Assembly (NCBI GenBank): GCA_934725655.1
Contig: CAKVCJ010000041.1
Coordinates: 1-10,589, forward strand
Reading direction: 5' to 3'
From: an uncultured Brachyspira sp.
GTDB lineage: Bacteria > Spirochaetota > Brachyspiria > Brachyspirales > Brachyspiraceae
Length of the DNA: 10,589 bases
The notes beneath the pieces are model-generated. The model had not been told where the DNA came from. It did not search any database and saw only the letters and a list, made by a program, of their open reading frames with translations. The position numbers and the translations under genes are program-made. Each line of letters starts with the position of its first letter. Within the stretch, counting starts at the first letter, position 1. Of this stretch, positions 1 to 6,849 are shown piece by piece.

Positions 1-73
1 CGAATGTAGCTCAGTTGGTTAGAGCGCCAGATTGTGGATCTGGATGTCGCGGGTTCAAGTCCCGTCTTTCGCC
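1..73 (+). tRNA. tRNA-His (anticodon GTG), 5' end cut by window edge
   Basis: This is a cloverleaf lacking only its first one or two bases. The anticodon stem CCAGA/TCTGG encloses the loop TTGTGGA, giving anticodon GTG (His). The D arm is GCTCAGTTGGTTAGAGC. The T arm GCGGG-TTCAAGT-CCCGT ends at 65, and the acceptor 3' strand CTTTCGC occupies 66-72. Base 73 is C, the discriminator expected for tRNA-His, which pairs with the extra G-1. CCA is not encoded. The visible acceptor 5' strand (CGAATG) pairs with the 3' strand except for a T6:T67 mismatch. Confidence 0.93.
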
Positions 74-139
74 CTTGTCTCAAAATTAATACATATTAAA
101 ACCTTGATATTTTTTCTCTTTAATGTACCATTGGTATTA

Positions 140-145
140 GGGAGG
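140..145 (+). promoter_or_regulatory. Shine-Dalgarno site of the beta-barrel gene
   Basis: GGGAGG(A) lies eight bases before the ATG at 154. It is close to the perfect anti-16S complement and fixes that start. Confidence 0.75.
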
Positions 146-153
146 AATAGTAT

Positions 154-861
154 ATGAAAAAATTTAAAAAATTATTATTATTAACATTCGCTCTTTTAGC
201 TATAACTAATATCTCAGTATTTGCTGCAAGCGGCTTTGAGGCTATAATTAATGTGCCTTTGGGTTTATCCATTGGAATACCAACTGGTACTTATGAGGCT
301 TTATCTGATAAAGGAAGGGTGGGGTTTGATTCTGGTGTTACTGCTCAGATTGGATATATGATAGGTATTGGTAAATTGGGGATTAGTGTGTTGGGGGAAT
401 TTGGGTATAGTTATGATAGTTATAAAATGTATTTGCTTGAGTCTGAAATTTTAGGCAAAAAAACAGAAGCTAATTTAAATATGTATACTCATAGCTTTCA
501 AGTTGGTTTGCTTCCCAAAATTAATATTGGACAATTTGCTATAGGGGTTGGCGGGGGTGTTAAGATACCTATTACTGCTTCTTATGAAATGGATAATACT
601 ATACTTGGTGTAAATCAAAAAACAACAGCAAACTTAAAAAGAAAAGATATAGAACAATATAGCAGAAATGTTATTCCTTATATTAAACTTACTTTTGATT
701 ATTCTATATATTTTGGTTCTAAAATGGCTTTGAATGTTGGGGCTTATTTAGGTTATGATTTTGGTTTGGCTCAAAAGAATACTATAGATAATGAATATAA
801 TAGCGTTGATAGTTTTGATTTAGGTTTGCAGTTAGGTTTAAGATTTGCTCCTAAGCTATAA
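154..861 (+). CDS. Small outer-membrane beta-barrel protein, function unknown
   Basis: A 235-residue exported protein. Residues 1-24 form a classic signal peptide: basic MKKFKK, a leucine/alanine-rich core, and a likely signal peptidase I site after VFA. There is no lipobox cysteine. The mature part is rich in Gly, Tyr, Ser and Asn and has alternating hydrophobic/polar stretches typical of antiparallel transmembrane beta strands, for example around residues 56-85 and 190-235. It ends with a likely last strand, GLQLGLRFAPKL. Roughly eight to ten strands would fit this length. It resembles small OmpA-barrel-like or porin-like proteins that I associate with Brachyspira, but I cannot name a characterised homologue. 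It stands between two tRNA genes with a strong ribosome-binding site and no co-directional protein-coding neighbour. Its likely location is the outer membrane; its substrate or role is unknown. Confidence 0.75.
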   Translation: MKKFKKLLLLTFALLAITNISVFAASGFEAIINVPLGLSIGIPTGTYEALSDKGRVGFDSGVTAQIGYMIGIGKLGISVLGEFGYSYDSYKMYLLESEILGKKTEANLNMYTHSFQVGLLPKINIGQFAIGVGGGVKIPITASYEMDNTILGVNQKTTANLKRKDIEQYSRNVIPYIKLTFDYSIYFGSKMALNVGAYLGYDFGLAQKNTIDNEYNSVDSFDLGLQLGLRFAPKL

Positions 862-914
862 TATTATAGACTATAATAATAAAAATATTTACCGATAATT
901 AAGTATTATCAAAA

Positions 915-988
915 GCGTCTGTGGCTCAATTGGATAGAGCAGCGGATTTCGGTTCCGCCGGTTGGGGGTTCGAATCCTCTCAGACGCG
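915..988 (+). tRNA. tRNA-Arg (anticodon TCG)
   Basis: A complete cloverleaf. Acceptor strands GCGTCTG (915-921) and CAGACGC (981-987) pair perfectly, with discriminator G at 988. The D arm is GCTCAATTGGATAGAGC. The anticodon stem GCGGA/TCCGC encloses TTTCGGT, giving anticodon TCG, which reads CGA and related CGN arginine codons. The T loop is the canonical GGTTCGAATCC. CCA is not encoded. The next gene is convergent and its stop codon lies only five bases beyond the tRNA. Confidence 0.95.
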
Positions 989-993
989 TAATT

Positions 994-1422
994 TTATTTA
1001 TCTTCCAATGTATCTGCGATATTTTCTTTATTGTTTCCTGATTTAAGTTTCCAAGTCTTGTATTTTTCTATTTCATCATTAAAAAGTTTTATGCATAACC
1101 CTATAATAAAGGCATCATCTAATAAACCAACTATCGGCAAAAAATCCGCAATAATGTCAGTAGGGAGCAGTAAATATAATAAAGCGGCAGAGATTGCTGA
1201 TATTGCTTTCCAAGGTATATTTTTATAATTACCATTTACATAATCTTTAACCATATTTATAAGGGTTTGTATTTGTTCTTTTAATTGATAAAGTTTATCA
1301 GAAGATGCTGATAAGCTTAATATTTCTTTAGTTTTATATAAAAGTGATTCTAATTTTTCTCTATCTACACTTTTGCTTAAGTTTATCCATAATTCATTAG
1401 CTTTATCTTTAAAACCAATCAT
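994..1422 (-). CDS. DUF1232 (YkvA-type) membrane protein
   Basis: A 142-residue protein. Its N-terminal 60 residues are charged and probably helical or coiled. The core at residues 70-107 carries the DUF1232 signature: YLLLPTDIIADFLPIVGLLD matches the family pattern Y-l-x-P-x-D-l-I-P-D-f-l-P-v-x-G-x-x-D-D, followed by a hydrophobic segment IIGLCIKLF. A charged tail of about 30 residues ends the protein. In Bacillus and other bacteria the family is a small membrane-associated protein of unknown biochemical role, so no specific function is proposed. The start at 1422 has only a weak GGA-type Shine-Dalgarno (TTTGGATTTG). The gene follows the 535-residue protein gene by 70 bases on the same strand and converges on tRNA-Arg. 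Confidence 0.85.
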   Translation of the reverse strand: MIGFKDKANELWINLSKSVDREKLESLLYKTKEILSLSASSDKLYQLKEQIQTLINMVKDYVNGNYKNIPWKAISAISAALLYLLLPTDIIADFLPIVGLLDDAFIIGLCIKLFNDEIEKYKTWKLKSGNNKENIADTLEDK

Positions 1423-1492
1423 ATAACAAATCCAAAAATAATATATTTTTCAATATTATAATTTATAATACTAAAATTTAAATACTATGATT

Positions 1493-3100
1493 TTATTTTT
1501 TTAATTTTGTAAAATTGGCATTAAAGTTTATATTGATATGCGTATGATTTGAGTTTATGCTGCTTCCTATTACTAAGTTATTAGGATAGCTCCAATTCCT
1601 TAAAGGCACATTAAAATATTTTAATATACTATTTGCTTTTTCTAATTGTATTGTGAATATATAATTTGGATTATAATCATCTATCTTCTTTGTCATTTCG
1701 TTTAAAGTTTTTTGACTGTTTATATTATTTATTGATGTTTCTATGGCTTTTATGTTTTCGCTGAAAAAGTATATTTTATCTATAAATGTATAATATAATG
1801 ATGAGCCATTAGGAAAAGTGTAAGAATATATATAACTATTATTATATTGTTTCTCTGATTTTGTAATGTTAATATATTTTTTTAAAAGTTCATTTTCTAA
1901 TTTCGGCAGAATATTATCATAGTTTTCTATATTAAATATCATAACAGGATAGATTATCTTACTCGATTCTATATAAGCTAAAGCCATCTCTCCATATAAA
2001 TCGCTAATAATACTTAAAAAAGAATATTTGTTATTCATTTTATTAAAGAGATTTAATAATTCTTTTTTTATTTTTGTGTCATTATCATTTTTTAAATCAT
2101 TATATATAATTGGATATAATCCAGAAATATAGGATTTTAATGATAAATATGCAACAGTATTTTGATATGGTAAATAATTTTGTATATTCATCTTTTTATT
2201 TAAATTATAAAGTTCAAACTTATCAGAAGCTCCATATTGATAATCAACAAAAATATCCATTCTTCCATTATCATCATATAGTTTTATATTTCCATATATA
2301 TTATACACATCTTTAAAATATTCTATTGGGTTAAATAAACGAGAACCTTCGCATTTATTATCATCAAACAATTTTTTATTTATATATAAAGAAATATCAG
2401 GATTATATTCTAATGATGAAGTTTGAAATATGCTTATATTCTCAAAACTTCCTGCTTTAGAATCAAAAAAATCTATAATTTTTTTTATACTGGAATAATT
2501 TTTGCTGATTATTATAATGCCATTATAAAATGAAAAATAAATTAATGGCTTTTCATTTATTAGTCCAAATACTTTATAATTGTCATATATTTCTTTTTTT
2601 ATTTCATATTTTATAGTGCCTATATTTATTGTTTTTAAATTAAAAAAGCTATTTGCCAAAAAAGTATTAATTTTACCTACATCAAAAAAATATAGTAATT
2701 CAGAGTTTGAAAGATTATCATTATATTTCCAGAGGAGTATGGAGGCATTTCTTGAAGTTAAAATTTTAGAAAATTGCTTTACAAAAAAATTTGAATTATT
2801 TTTTAAATTATAAAAGAAAGCATCAATAGTTTTCATCATTATAGAAAAATCATACATAGATTCATCATGAGATATTCTATAAGCATATACAGAACCTGTA
2901 AATTTAGATATGCTTTCATTTATACTTTTAGTGCTTATATAAATAATACTATCTTTAGGCATTTTAATATTTTTCATATTTTTTTTATGCAATCCAAAAG
3001 GATAGTATCCTATTATCAGAACTACAGCTAAAATTATTATTAGTATTGAAGATACTATAATAGAGGCTTTTATTTGTCGTCTTCTCTTAATGCTTATCAT
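1493..3100 (-). CDS. Single-anchor exported protein of unknown function (DUF3352-like pattern)
   Basis: A 535-residue protein. Its basic N terminus (KRRRQ) is followed by one hydrophobic helix at about residues 12-32, so it is likely anchored in the inner membrane with a large extracytoplasmic domain. After the helix there are two similar modules. Each opens with a 'P-x-x-x-xx-Y-(I/L)-S' phrase: MPKDSIIYIS near residue 48 and LPYQNTVAYLSLK near residue 310. Each then has short Tyr/Phe-rich strands and a phrase such as FIDKIYFFSENIKAIETSI. This layout recalls DUF3352-type proteins, but I do not recognise it with certainty. Asn, Ile, Lys and Tyr dominate, consistent with the AT-rich genome. The Shine-Dalgarno is weak (TAGGG about 8-12 bases upstream). 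It is divergent from lysC. No catalytic motif is visible and no function is proposed. Confidence 0.65.
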   Translation of the reverse strand: MISIKRRRQIKASIIVSSILIIILAVVLIIGYYPFGLHKKNMKNIKMPKDSIIYISTKSINESISKFTGSVYAYRISHDESMYDFSIMMKTIDAFFYNLKNNSNFFVKQFSKILTSRNASILLWKYNDNLSNSELLYFFDVGKINTFLANSFFNLKTINIGTIKYEIKKEIYDNYKVFGLINEKPLIYFSFYNGIIIISKNYSSIKKIIDFFDSKAGSFENISIFQTSSLEYNPDISLYINKKLFDDNKCEGSRLFNPIEYFKDVYNIYGNIKLYDDNGRMDIFVDYQYGASDKFELYNLNKKMNIQNYLPYQNTVAYLSLKSYISGLYPIIYNDLKNDNDTKIKKELLNLFNKMNNKYSFLSIISDLYGEMALAYIESSKIIYPVMIFNIENYDNILPKLENELLKKYINITKSEKQYNNSYIYSYTFPNGSSLYYTFIDKIYFFSENIKAIETSINNINSQKTLNEMTKKIDDYNPNYIFTIQLEKANSILKYFNVPLRNWSYPNNLVIGSSINSNHTHININFNANFTKLKK

Positions 3101-3282
3101 ATTACATACCCTACACAGCTATTACAATTAACTATTTTCGTCATTTTAGTTATATAATTAAATTATGCCGATATATTGCTTCACTATGTTTTTTTACTAT
3201 ATTGATTTATGATGAATACAATTTGTTAATTATTAAATATAAAATTCCGTATTATTATTTTAATTAATTTTCTAATTGATAA

Positions 3283-3311
3283 TTGAATAAAAAACTCATT
3301 TATGTTATTAT
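3283..3311 (+). promoter_or_regulatory. Candidate sigma-70 promoter of lysC
   Basis: TTGAAT (3283-3288), a 17-base spacer and TATTAT (3306-3311) lie about 40 bases before the lysC start. The 252-base divergent spacer (3101-3352) that contains it is extremely AT-rich. I saw no riboswitch-like GC helices or attenuator in it, and no convincing promoter for the minus-strand gene on its other side. Confidence 0.45.
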
Positions 3312-3337
3312 AAATAGTAATATATTTGTGTTTTTAC

Positions 3338-3343
3338 GGAGGA
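3338..3343 (+). promoter_or_regulatory. Shine-Dalgarno site of lysC
   Basis: GGAGGA lies nine bases before the ATG at 3353. It is a strong site that supports this start. Confidence 0.75.
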
Positions 3344-3352
3344 TATTAAAAT

Positions 3353-4708
3353 ATGAAAGTGGCAAAATTTGGAGGTTCATCACTTGCTAATGCTTCACAA
3401 ATAAAAAAGGTTGTAGATATAGTTTTGTCTGATAAAGATAGAAGAATAGTTGTAGTTTCTGCTCCTGGTAAGAGAGTAAAAGAGGATACTAAAGTTACCG
3501 ATTTGCTTATAGCACTTGCAGATGCGATACTTGCTGGAAAAGACGGCAATCATGAATTAAAGATAATATTAGAGAGATTTAAAAGCATAATAGATGATTT
3601 AGGTTTATCTAATTCACTTTTAGAAGAGATTGACAGCGACATAAAAAAGAGAATATCAGAAGATAAAAGCATTCCTGTGAAGTTTATAGATGGGGTTAAG
3701 GCACTTGGAGAGGATATTAATGCTAAAGTGGTAGCTTCATATATTAATAGTTTAGGAGTAGAGGCAAAATATGTAAGTCCTAAAGAGGCCGGATTATTAT
3801 TATCTGAAGAGTTTGGAAATGCTGCTGTACTTGATGTTTCTTATGAGAATCTTTCTAAGTTAAAAGATGAAAGTGCGATAGTAGTTTTCCCTGGATTTTT
3901 CGGTTACACAAAAAAGGGTGATGTTGTAACTTTCCCGAGGGGAGGAAGCGATATTACAGGTTCTATACTTGCTAAAGCTGTGAATGCAGAAGTATATGAA
4001 AACTTTACTGATGTAGACGGAGTTTTAGCTGCTTCTCCAAGTATAGTAGATAATCCTAAACTTATAGATGAGTTTACATATAGAGAGATGAGAGAGCTTA
4101 GTTATGGAGGATTTAATGTACTACATGCCGAAGCACTTCAGCCTGTTTATGAAGCTAATATACCTGTTCATATACTTAATACTAATAATACTGCTTCTAA
4201 GGGTACTAAGATAGTTGCAAAGAGAGATAAATTAAAAAATCCTGTTGTTGGTGTTTCTGGTGAATCTGACTTTTCTTGTCTTTATGTTAGTAAATATCTT
4301 ATGAATAGGGAAGTTGGTTTTGGCAGAAAATTGTTGGAGATAATAGAAGATGAAGGCATACCATATCAGCACGCTCCTTCGGGTATAGATAATATATCGG
4401 TAATAGTTAGAGGCTCTACTTTAACAAAAGAGAAAGAGAAACGCATTTATGAGAGGGTGCGTGATGAACTTAATGTTGATAATGTTTTCTTTGATAATGA
4501 ATTAGCTTTAGTAATGCTTGTTGGAGAGGGTATGCAGGAGGTTGTCGGCATTTCTGCGAGGGCTATGAATGCTATAGAGAAGGCTAATGTTAATATTGAA
4601 ATGCTTAACCAAAGTATTAGTGAAGCTAGTATTATGATAGGAGTAAAAGAAAAAGATTTAAATAAGGCTATTAATGCTGTGTATAAAGCTTTTTTTACTG
4701 AGGAATGA
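3353..4708 (+). CDS. lysC: Aspartate kinase (monofunctional aspartokinase)
   Basis: Phosphorylates L-aspartate with ATP to 4-phospho-L-aspartate, the committed step to lysine/diaminopimelate, threonine and methionine; cytoplasmic. The 451-residue length is normal for a monofunctional enzyme. The amino-acid-kinase domain covers about residues 1-290. It opens with KFGGSS (5-10), has the substrate/nucleotide motif FPRGGSDITG (about 194-203), then NFTDVDGVLAASP (217-229) and the typical YREMRELSYGG segment. Two ACT domains follow (about 298-365 and 379-450), the second including LVGEGMQEVVGISARAMNAI. These regulatory modules usually give feedback inhibition by lysine and/or threonine, but the effector cannot be read from the sequence. 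No homoserine dehydrogenase or decarboxylase domain is fused to it. The only candidate operon partner is the damaged DUF4234 gene starting 18 bases after the stop. Paralogous aspartokinases carry other symbols (for example thrA, metL), so lysC is used in the generic sense. Confidence 0.95.
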   Translation: MKVAKFGGSSLANASQIKKVVDIVLSDKDRRIVVVSAPGKRVKEDTKVTDLLIALADAILAGKDGNHELKIILERFKSIIDDLGLSNSLLEEIDSDIKKRISEDKSIPVKFIDGVKALGEDINAKVVASYINSLGVEAKYVSPKEAGLLLSEEFGNAAVLDVSYENLSKLKDESAIVVFPGFFGYTKKGDVVTFPRGGSDITGSILAKAVNAEVYENFTDVDGVLAASPSIVDNPKLIDEFTYREMRELSYGGFNVLHAEALQPVYEANIPVHILNTNNTASKGTKIVAKRDKLKNPVVGVSGESDFSCLYVSKYLMNREVGFGRKLLEIIEDEGIPYQHAPSGIDNISVIVRGSTLTKEKEKRIYERVRDELNVDNVFFDNELALVMLVGEGMQEVVGISARAMNAIEKANVNIEMLNQSISEASIMIGVKEKDLNKAINAVYKAFFTEE

Positions 4709-4726
4709 TATGGAGAATATTTGTTT

Positions 4727-5141
4727 ATGAGAAAAGGAGTAATAGTTCCAATTACTTTACTTCTTTGCTTAATATACTTACCTGCGGATTATTTTGTTGG
4801 ATATATAAAACTATAATATCAATAAAAGATTTCACAGGTAAAGTAGATATTAATCCATCAATTGAAGTATTATTAGTTTTTTTACTTGCGGGCTTTATTT
4901 TAAGTATTAGTATTATGGCAAGATAGTATATAAAGAAATGCCTATACAAATAGGATTGAATAATATTGAAGATAAAACTATTATGCTCGTTTTAATAGAT
5001 ATTATTATTTTTCTTGCTTGGTTTTTTAATATAATATTGAGCATTGTTATTTTTGCTTTTTTAAGAGTTATACCTTTTAGCCTAATATATATAGTAAATG
5101 TATCTTCTCTTATTTTGCAAGATAGACTTAATAATATTTGA
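4727..5141 (+). pseudogene. DUF4234-type small membrane protein gene, broken by two frameshifts
   Basis: Three overlapping frames each carry part of one protein. The start is ATG 4727 with GGAG at 4712-4715, reading MRKGVIVPITLLL, which then runs into unrelated residues and a stop. At about 4757-4771 the reading must move to the next frame, which gives LNILTCGLFCWIYK and then INPSIEVLLVFLLAGFILSI. At about 4905-4911 it must move again, giving YYGKIVYKE, a second hydrophobic pair of helices, and the ending SSLILQDRLNNI. Joined, these match the DUF4234 pattern (I-x-T-x-G-x-x-x-W-x-Y-K, later Y-x-Y-K, ending in QDxLN) at about 138 residues. Each shift equals one missing base. Apart from the open frames at 4705-4926 and 4938-5141 there is no intact gene. 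Possible causes are real decay, sequencing errors, or two independent small peptides (least likely). It lies 18 bases after lysC and was probably co-transcribed with it. Confidence 0.65.
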
Positions 5142-5207
5142 AAAAAAGCAGATGCTATATAACAAATATTTTATTAATTATATGATTAATTGTAGAGTAA
5201 ACTAATA

Positions 5208-5642
5208 ATGAAAAAGTTTTATTTAATTTTATTATTTTTAAGTTTTTTTATCTCTGGTTATATATATTTTAATAATGACAGCGGACATTTTAACCCAATA
5301 CCTTATGAAAGCATACCTGAGGCTGCAAAAGAATTTATATCAAATAATTTTAATGACTATACTATTCATAATGCTTTAATAAAAGATAATACTTATATTG
5401 TAATATTTAAAGGCGGAAGTTCTATACATTTTAATTATAAAGGCGAGTGGGTTAATATTATAGGCAATAGAAATACAATATCCTTTGAAAAAGCAAGTAA
5501 GTTTATTCCTCCAAATATTATAAATACCATCAAATCAAAATATAGTAAGATAAACTCAATATATAAAAAATCTAAAGGCTATCAATTTAAAGTTGATGAT
5601 GAAAGAATAGTGTCTTTCGATAAAGAAGGAAATATGCTTTAA
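5208..5642 (+). CDS. PepSY-like (DUF2874-type) exported protein, copy 1
   Basis: A 144-residue protein. Residues 3-21 form a hydrophobic N-terminal segment (FYLILLFLSFFISGYIYF) that serves as signal peptide or membrane anchor. There is no clear AxA cleavage site and no lipobox cysteine. The remainder follows the PepSY-like repeat pattern: an IPEAAKEFISNNF helix (about 36-48), then the strand YIVIFKGGSSIHFNYKGEW (63-81), then a second helix plus the strand YQFKVDDERIVSFDKEGNM (125-143). The second half echoes the first: a proline-rich helix, a strand, then a 'D-x-x-G' turn. Members of this family in Gram-negative bacteria are small periplasmic proteins of uncertain role. It is clearly paralogous to the minus-strand gene at 6850-7257, sharing Y-I-x-I-F-K-G-G and K-G-E-W. 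The Shine-Dalgarno is poor (GTAGAG), so expression may be low. It lies 66 bases after the DUF4234 remnant. Confidence 0.7.
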   Translation: MKKFYLILLFLSFFISGYIYFNNDSGHFNPIPYESIPEAAKEFISNNFNDYTIHNALIKDNTYIVIFKGGSSIHFNYKGEWVNIIGNRNTISFEKASKFIPPNIINTIKSKYSKINSIYKKSKGYQFKVDDERIVSFDKEGNML

Positions 5643-5660
5643 AACAGTTGATGATTAAGA

Positions 5661-5688
5661 TTGACAAAAGATTTCATTTTATTATAAT
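5661..5688 (+). promoter_or_regulatory. Consensus sigma-70 promoter of the glycosyltransferase gene
   Basis: TTGACA (5661-5666), a 16-base spacer and TATAAT (5683-5688): both hexamers are perfect. The predicted start of transcription is near 5695, giving a leader of about 40 bases before ATG 5735. The gene therefore need not depend on the upstream PepSY-like gene. Confidence 0.7.
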
Positions 5689-5734
5689 ATTAATATATTA
5701 ATGATATCTTAATAGTTAATAAAAAGGCACAAAA

Positions 5735-6847
5735 ATGAAAAAAATACTTATAATATCTTCAGAATATACTGGTCATGGCCACAAAAGTGTGCATACCGCA
5801 CTTATTCAAGGTTTTGAAAAATTATACAAAGATAGTATTGAGATAAAAGTTGTAAATGGTTTTACTTTAGGCGGTCCTGATTTATTAGCAGCAGAGAGAC
5901 TTTATAATCAATGTGTAAAATATTTTCCTAAACTTTGGGAGAAGATTTTTAAGTTTTCATTTAAAAATAAGGATTTTATCAATAAAAATAATTCTATAAC
6001 AATTAAGAGAAGTTTTTTAAAGATTTATAAACAATATAAGCCAGATTTAATTTTGAATGTTCATCCTCTTTTTAGCGGAAGTTTATTAAATATAATAGAG
6101 AAGAAAAAATTGGATGTTAAGTTTTTTATACTTATTACAGATTTAATTACAATAACAAAGATTTGGTTTGATAATAGAGCAGATAAGATAATAAGTCCGT
6201 CAAAAGAAGCTACAGAATATATGGTAAAAAATGGAATAGACAGAGATAAGCTTATAACATTTGGACTTCCTGTAAGAGATGGTTTTTGTGCTCCTTTTTC
6301 GAGTAAAGAAGATATTATTAAAAATACAAATCTTGACAGAAAATTAAAAATATTGATACTGAATAATTCTGAAAAAACAAAAAGACTATTATATATAATA
6401 AAAAATTTATACAGCAGATATAATTGTGATGTTACAATAGTATGCGGAAGAAATAAACATACATACAATAAGTTAAATAAGTTTTATTCTTCGAGGAGTT
6501 ATAGTCCAGAGATAATAGGCTACACACAAGAGATAGCTAAACTTTTTCATAATAATGATATATTAATAACAAGGTCAGGCCCTACAGCTATAATAGAGGC
6601 AGTTAATTGTATTATTCCAATAGTATCTATGGGTGCTTTGCCAGGTCAGGAAGAGGAGAATCCAATCTATATACAGCAAAATGGTTTAGGTTTAGATTCA
6701 AAGTCAACAGATGATATATTTAATAAGATAGATTTACTCCTTGAAAATAACAGAGAAAAACTTTTAAAAATGCGGGAGGCGCAATTTGATTATTACGGCA
6801 GAGATGTTAGAGATAATATTGTTAAATATTTAGCAGATAATATTTAA
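5735..6847 (+). CDS. Glycolipid glycosyltransferase, MGDG synthase / GT28 type (diacylglycerol glycosyltransferase)
   Basis: Probably transfers a hexose from a UDP-sugar to diacylglycerol at the inner face of the cytoplasmic membrane, making monoglycosyl-diacylglycerol. This role comes from family knowledge; the exact sugar and acceptor are not readable. The 370 residues form two Rossmann-like (GT-B) halves. The N-terminal MGDG-synthase-like half opens with KKILIISSEYTGHGHKSVHTAL, carrying the glycine/histidine loop GHGHKS at 13-18 and the phrase PDLILNVHPLFSGSLL near 103. The C-terminal GT28-like half has GYTQEIAKLFHNNDILITRS, then SGPTAIIEA (281-289) and LPGQEEENPIYI (302-313), the usual nucleotide-sugar binding motifs. 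There is no signal peptide or transmembrane helix, as expected for a peripheral membrane enzyme. The Shine-Dalgarno is modest (AAAGGCAC). Bacillus UgtP and plant MGD1 are the same broad type; MurG is a more distant alternative, less likely given the N-terminal motif. It converges on the second PepSY-like gene with two bases between the stops. Confidence 0.8.
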   Translation: MKKILIISSEYTGHGHKSVHTALIQGFEKLYKDSIEIKVVNGFTLGGPDLLAAERLYNQCVKYFPKLWEKIFKFSFKNKDFINKNNSITIKRSFLKIYKQYKPDLILNVHPLFSGSLLNIIEKKKLDVKFFILITDLITITKIWFDNRADKIISPSKEATEYMVKNGIDRDKLITFGLPVRDGFCAPFSSKEDIIKNTNLDRKLKILILNNSEKTKRLLYIIKNLYSRYNCDVTIVCGRNKHTYNKLNKFYSSRSYSPEIIGYTQEIAKLFHNNDILITRSGPTAIIEAVNCIIPIVSMGALPGQEEENPIYIQQNGLGLDSKSTDDIFNKIDLLLENNREKLLKMREAQFDYYGRDVRDNIVKYLADNI

Positions 6848-6849
6848 TT

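Noticed and set aside
104..131. TTGATA...TACCAT as promoter of the beta-barrel gene
   Set aside because: The -10 match is weak and transcription would begin almost at the ribosome-binding site, leaving too short a leader.
857..870. Perfect palindrome CTATAATATTATAG over the stop of the beta-barrel gene as a terminator
   Set aside because: All-AT stem with no loop and no following T tract; palindromes like this arise by chance in such AT-rich DNA.
3101..3352. Lysine riboswitch or attenuator upstream of lysC
   Set aside because: The spacer is nearly all A and T with no conserved helices, no leader peptide rich in Lys or Thr, and no terminator-like stem.
4705..4926. Independent 73-residue gene overlapping the lysC stop (ATGA)
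   Set aside because: Its first 20 residues look random, while the DUF4234-like part continues a different upstream frame starting at ATG 4727. Better read as part of the frameshifted gene.
5142..5160. AGCAGATGCT hairpin next to a run of A, as a minus-strand terminator
   Set aside because: The stem is only four pairs with a two-base loop, and no minus-strand gene ends here.
6061..6468. 135-residue minus-strand open frame inside the glycosyltransferase
   Set aside because: Composition of an antisense shadow (runs of Phe, Ile, Ser); the + strand gene has clear family motifs across the same interval.
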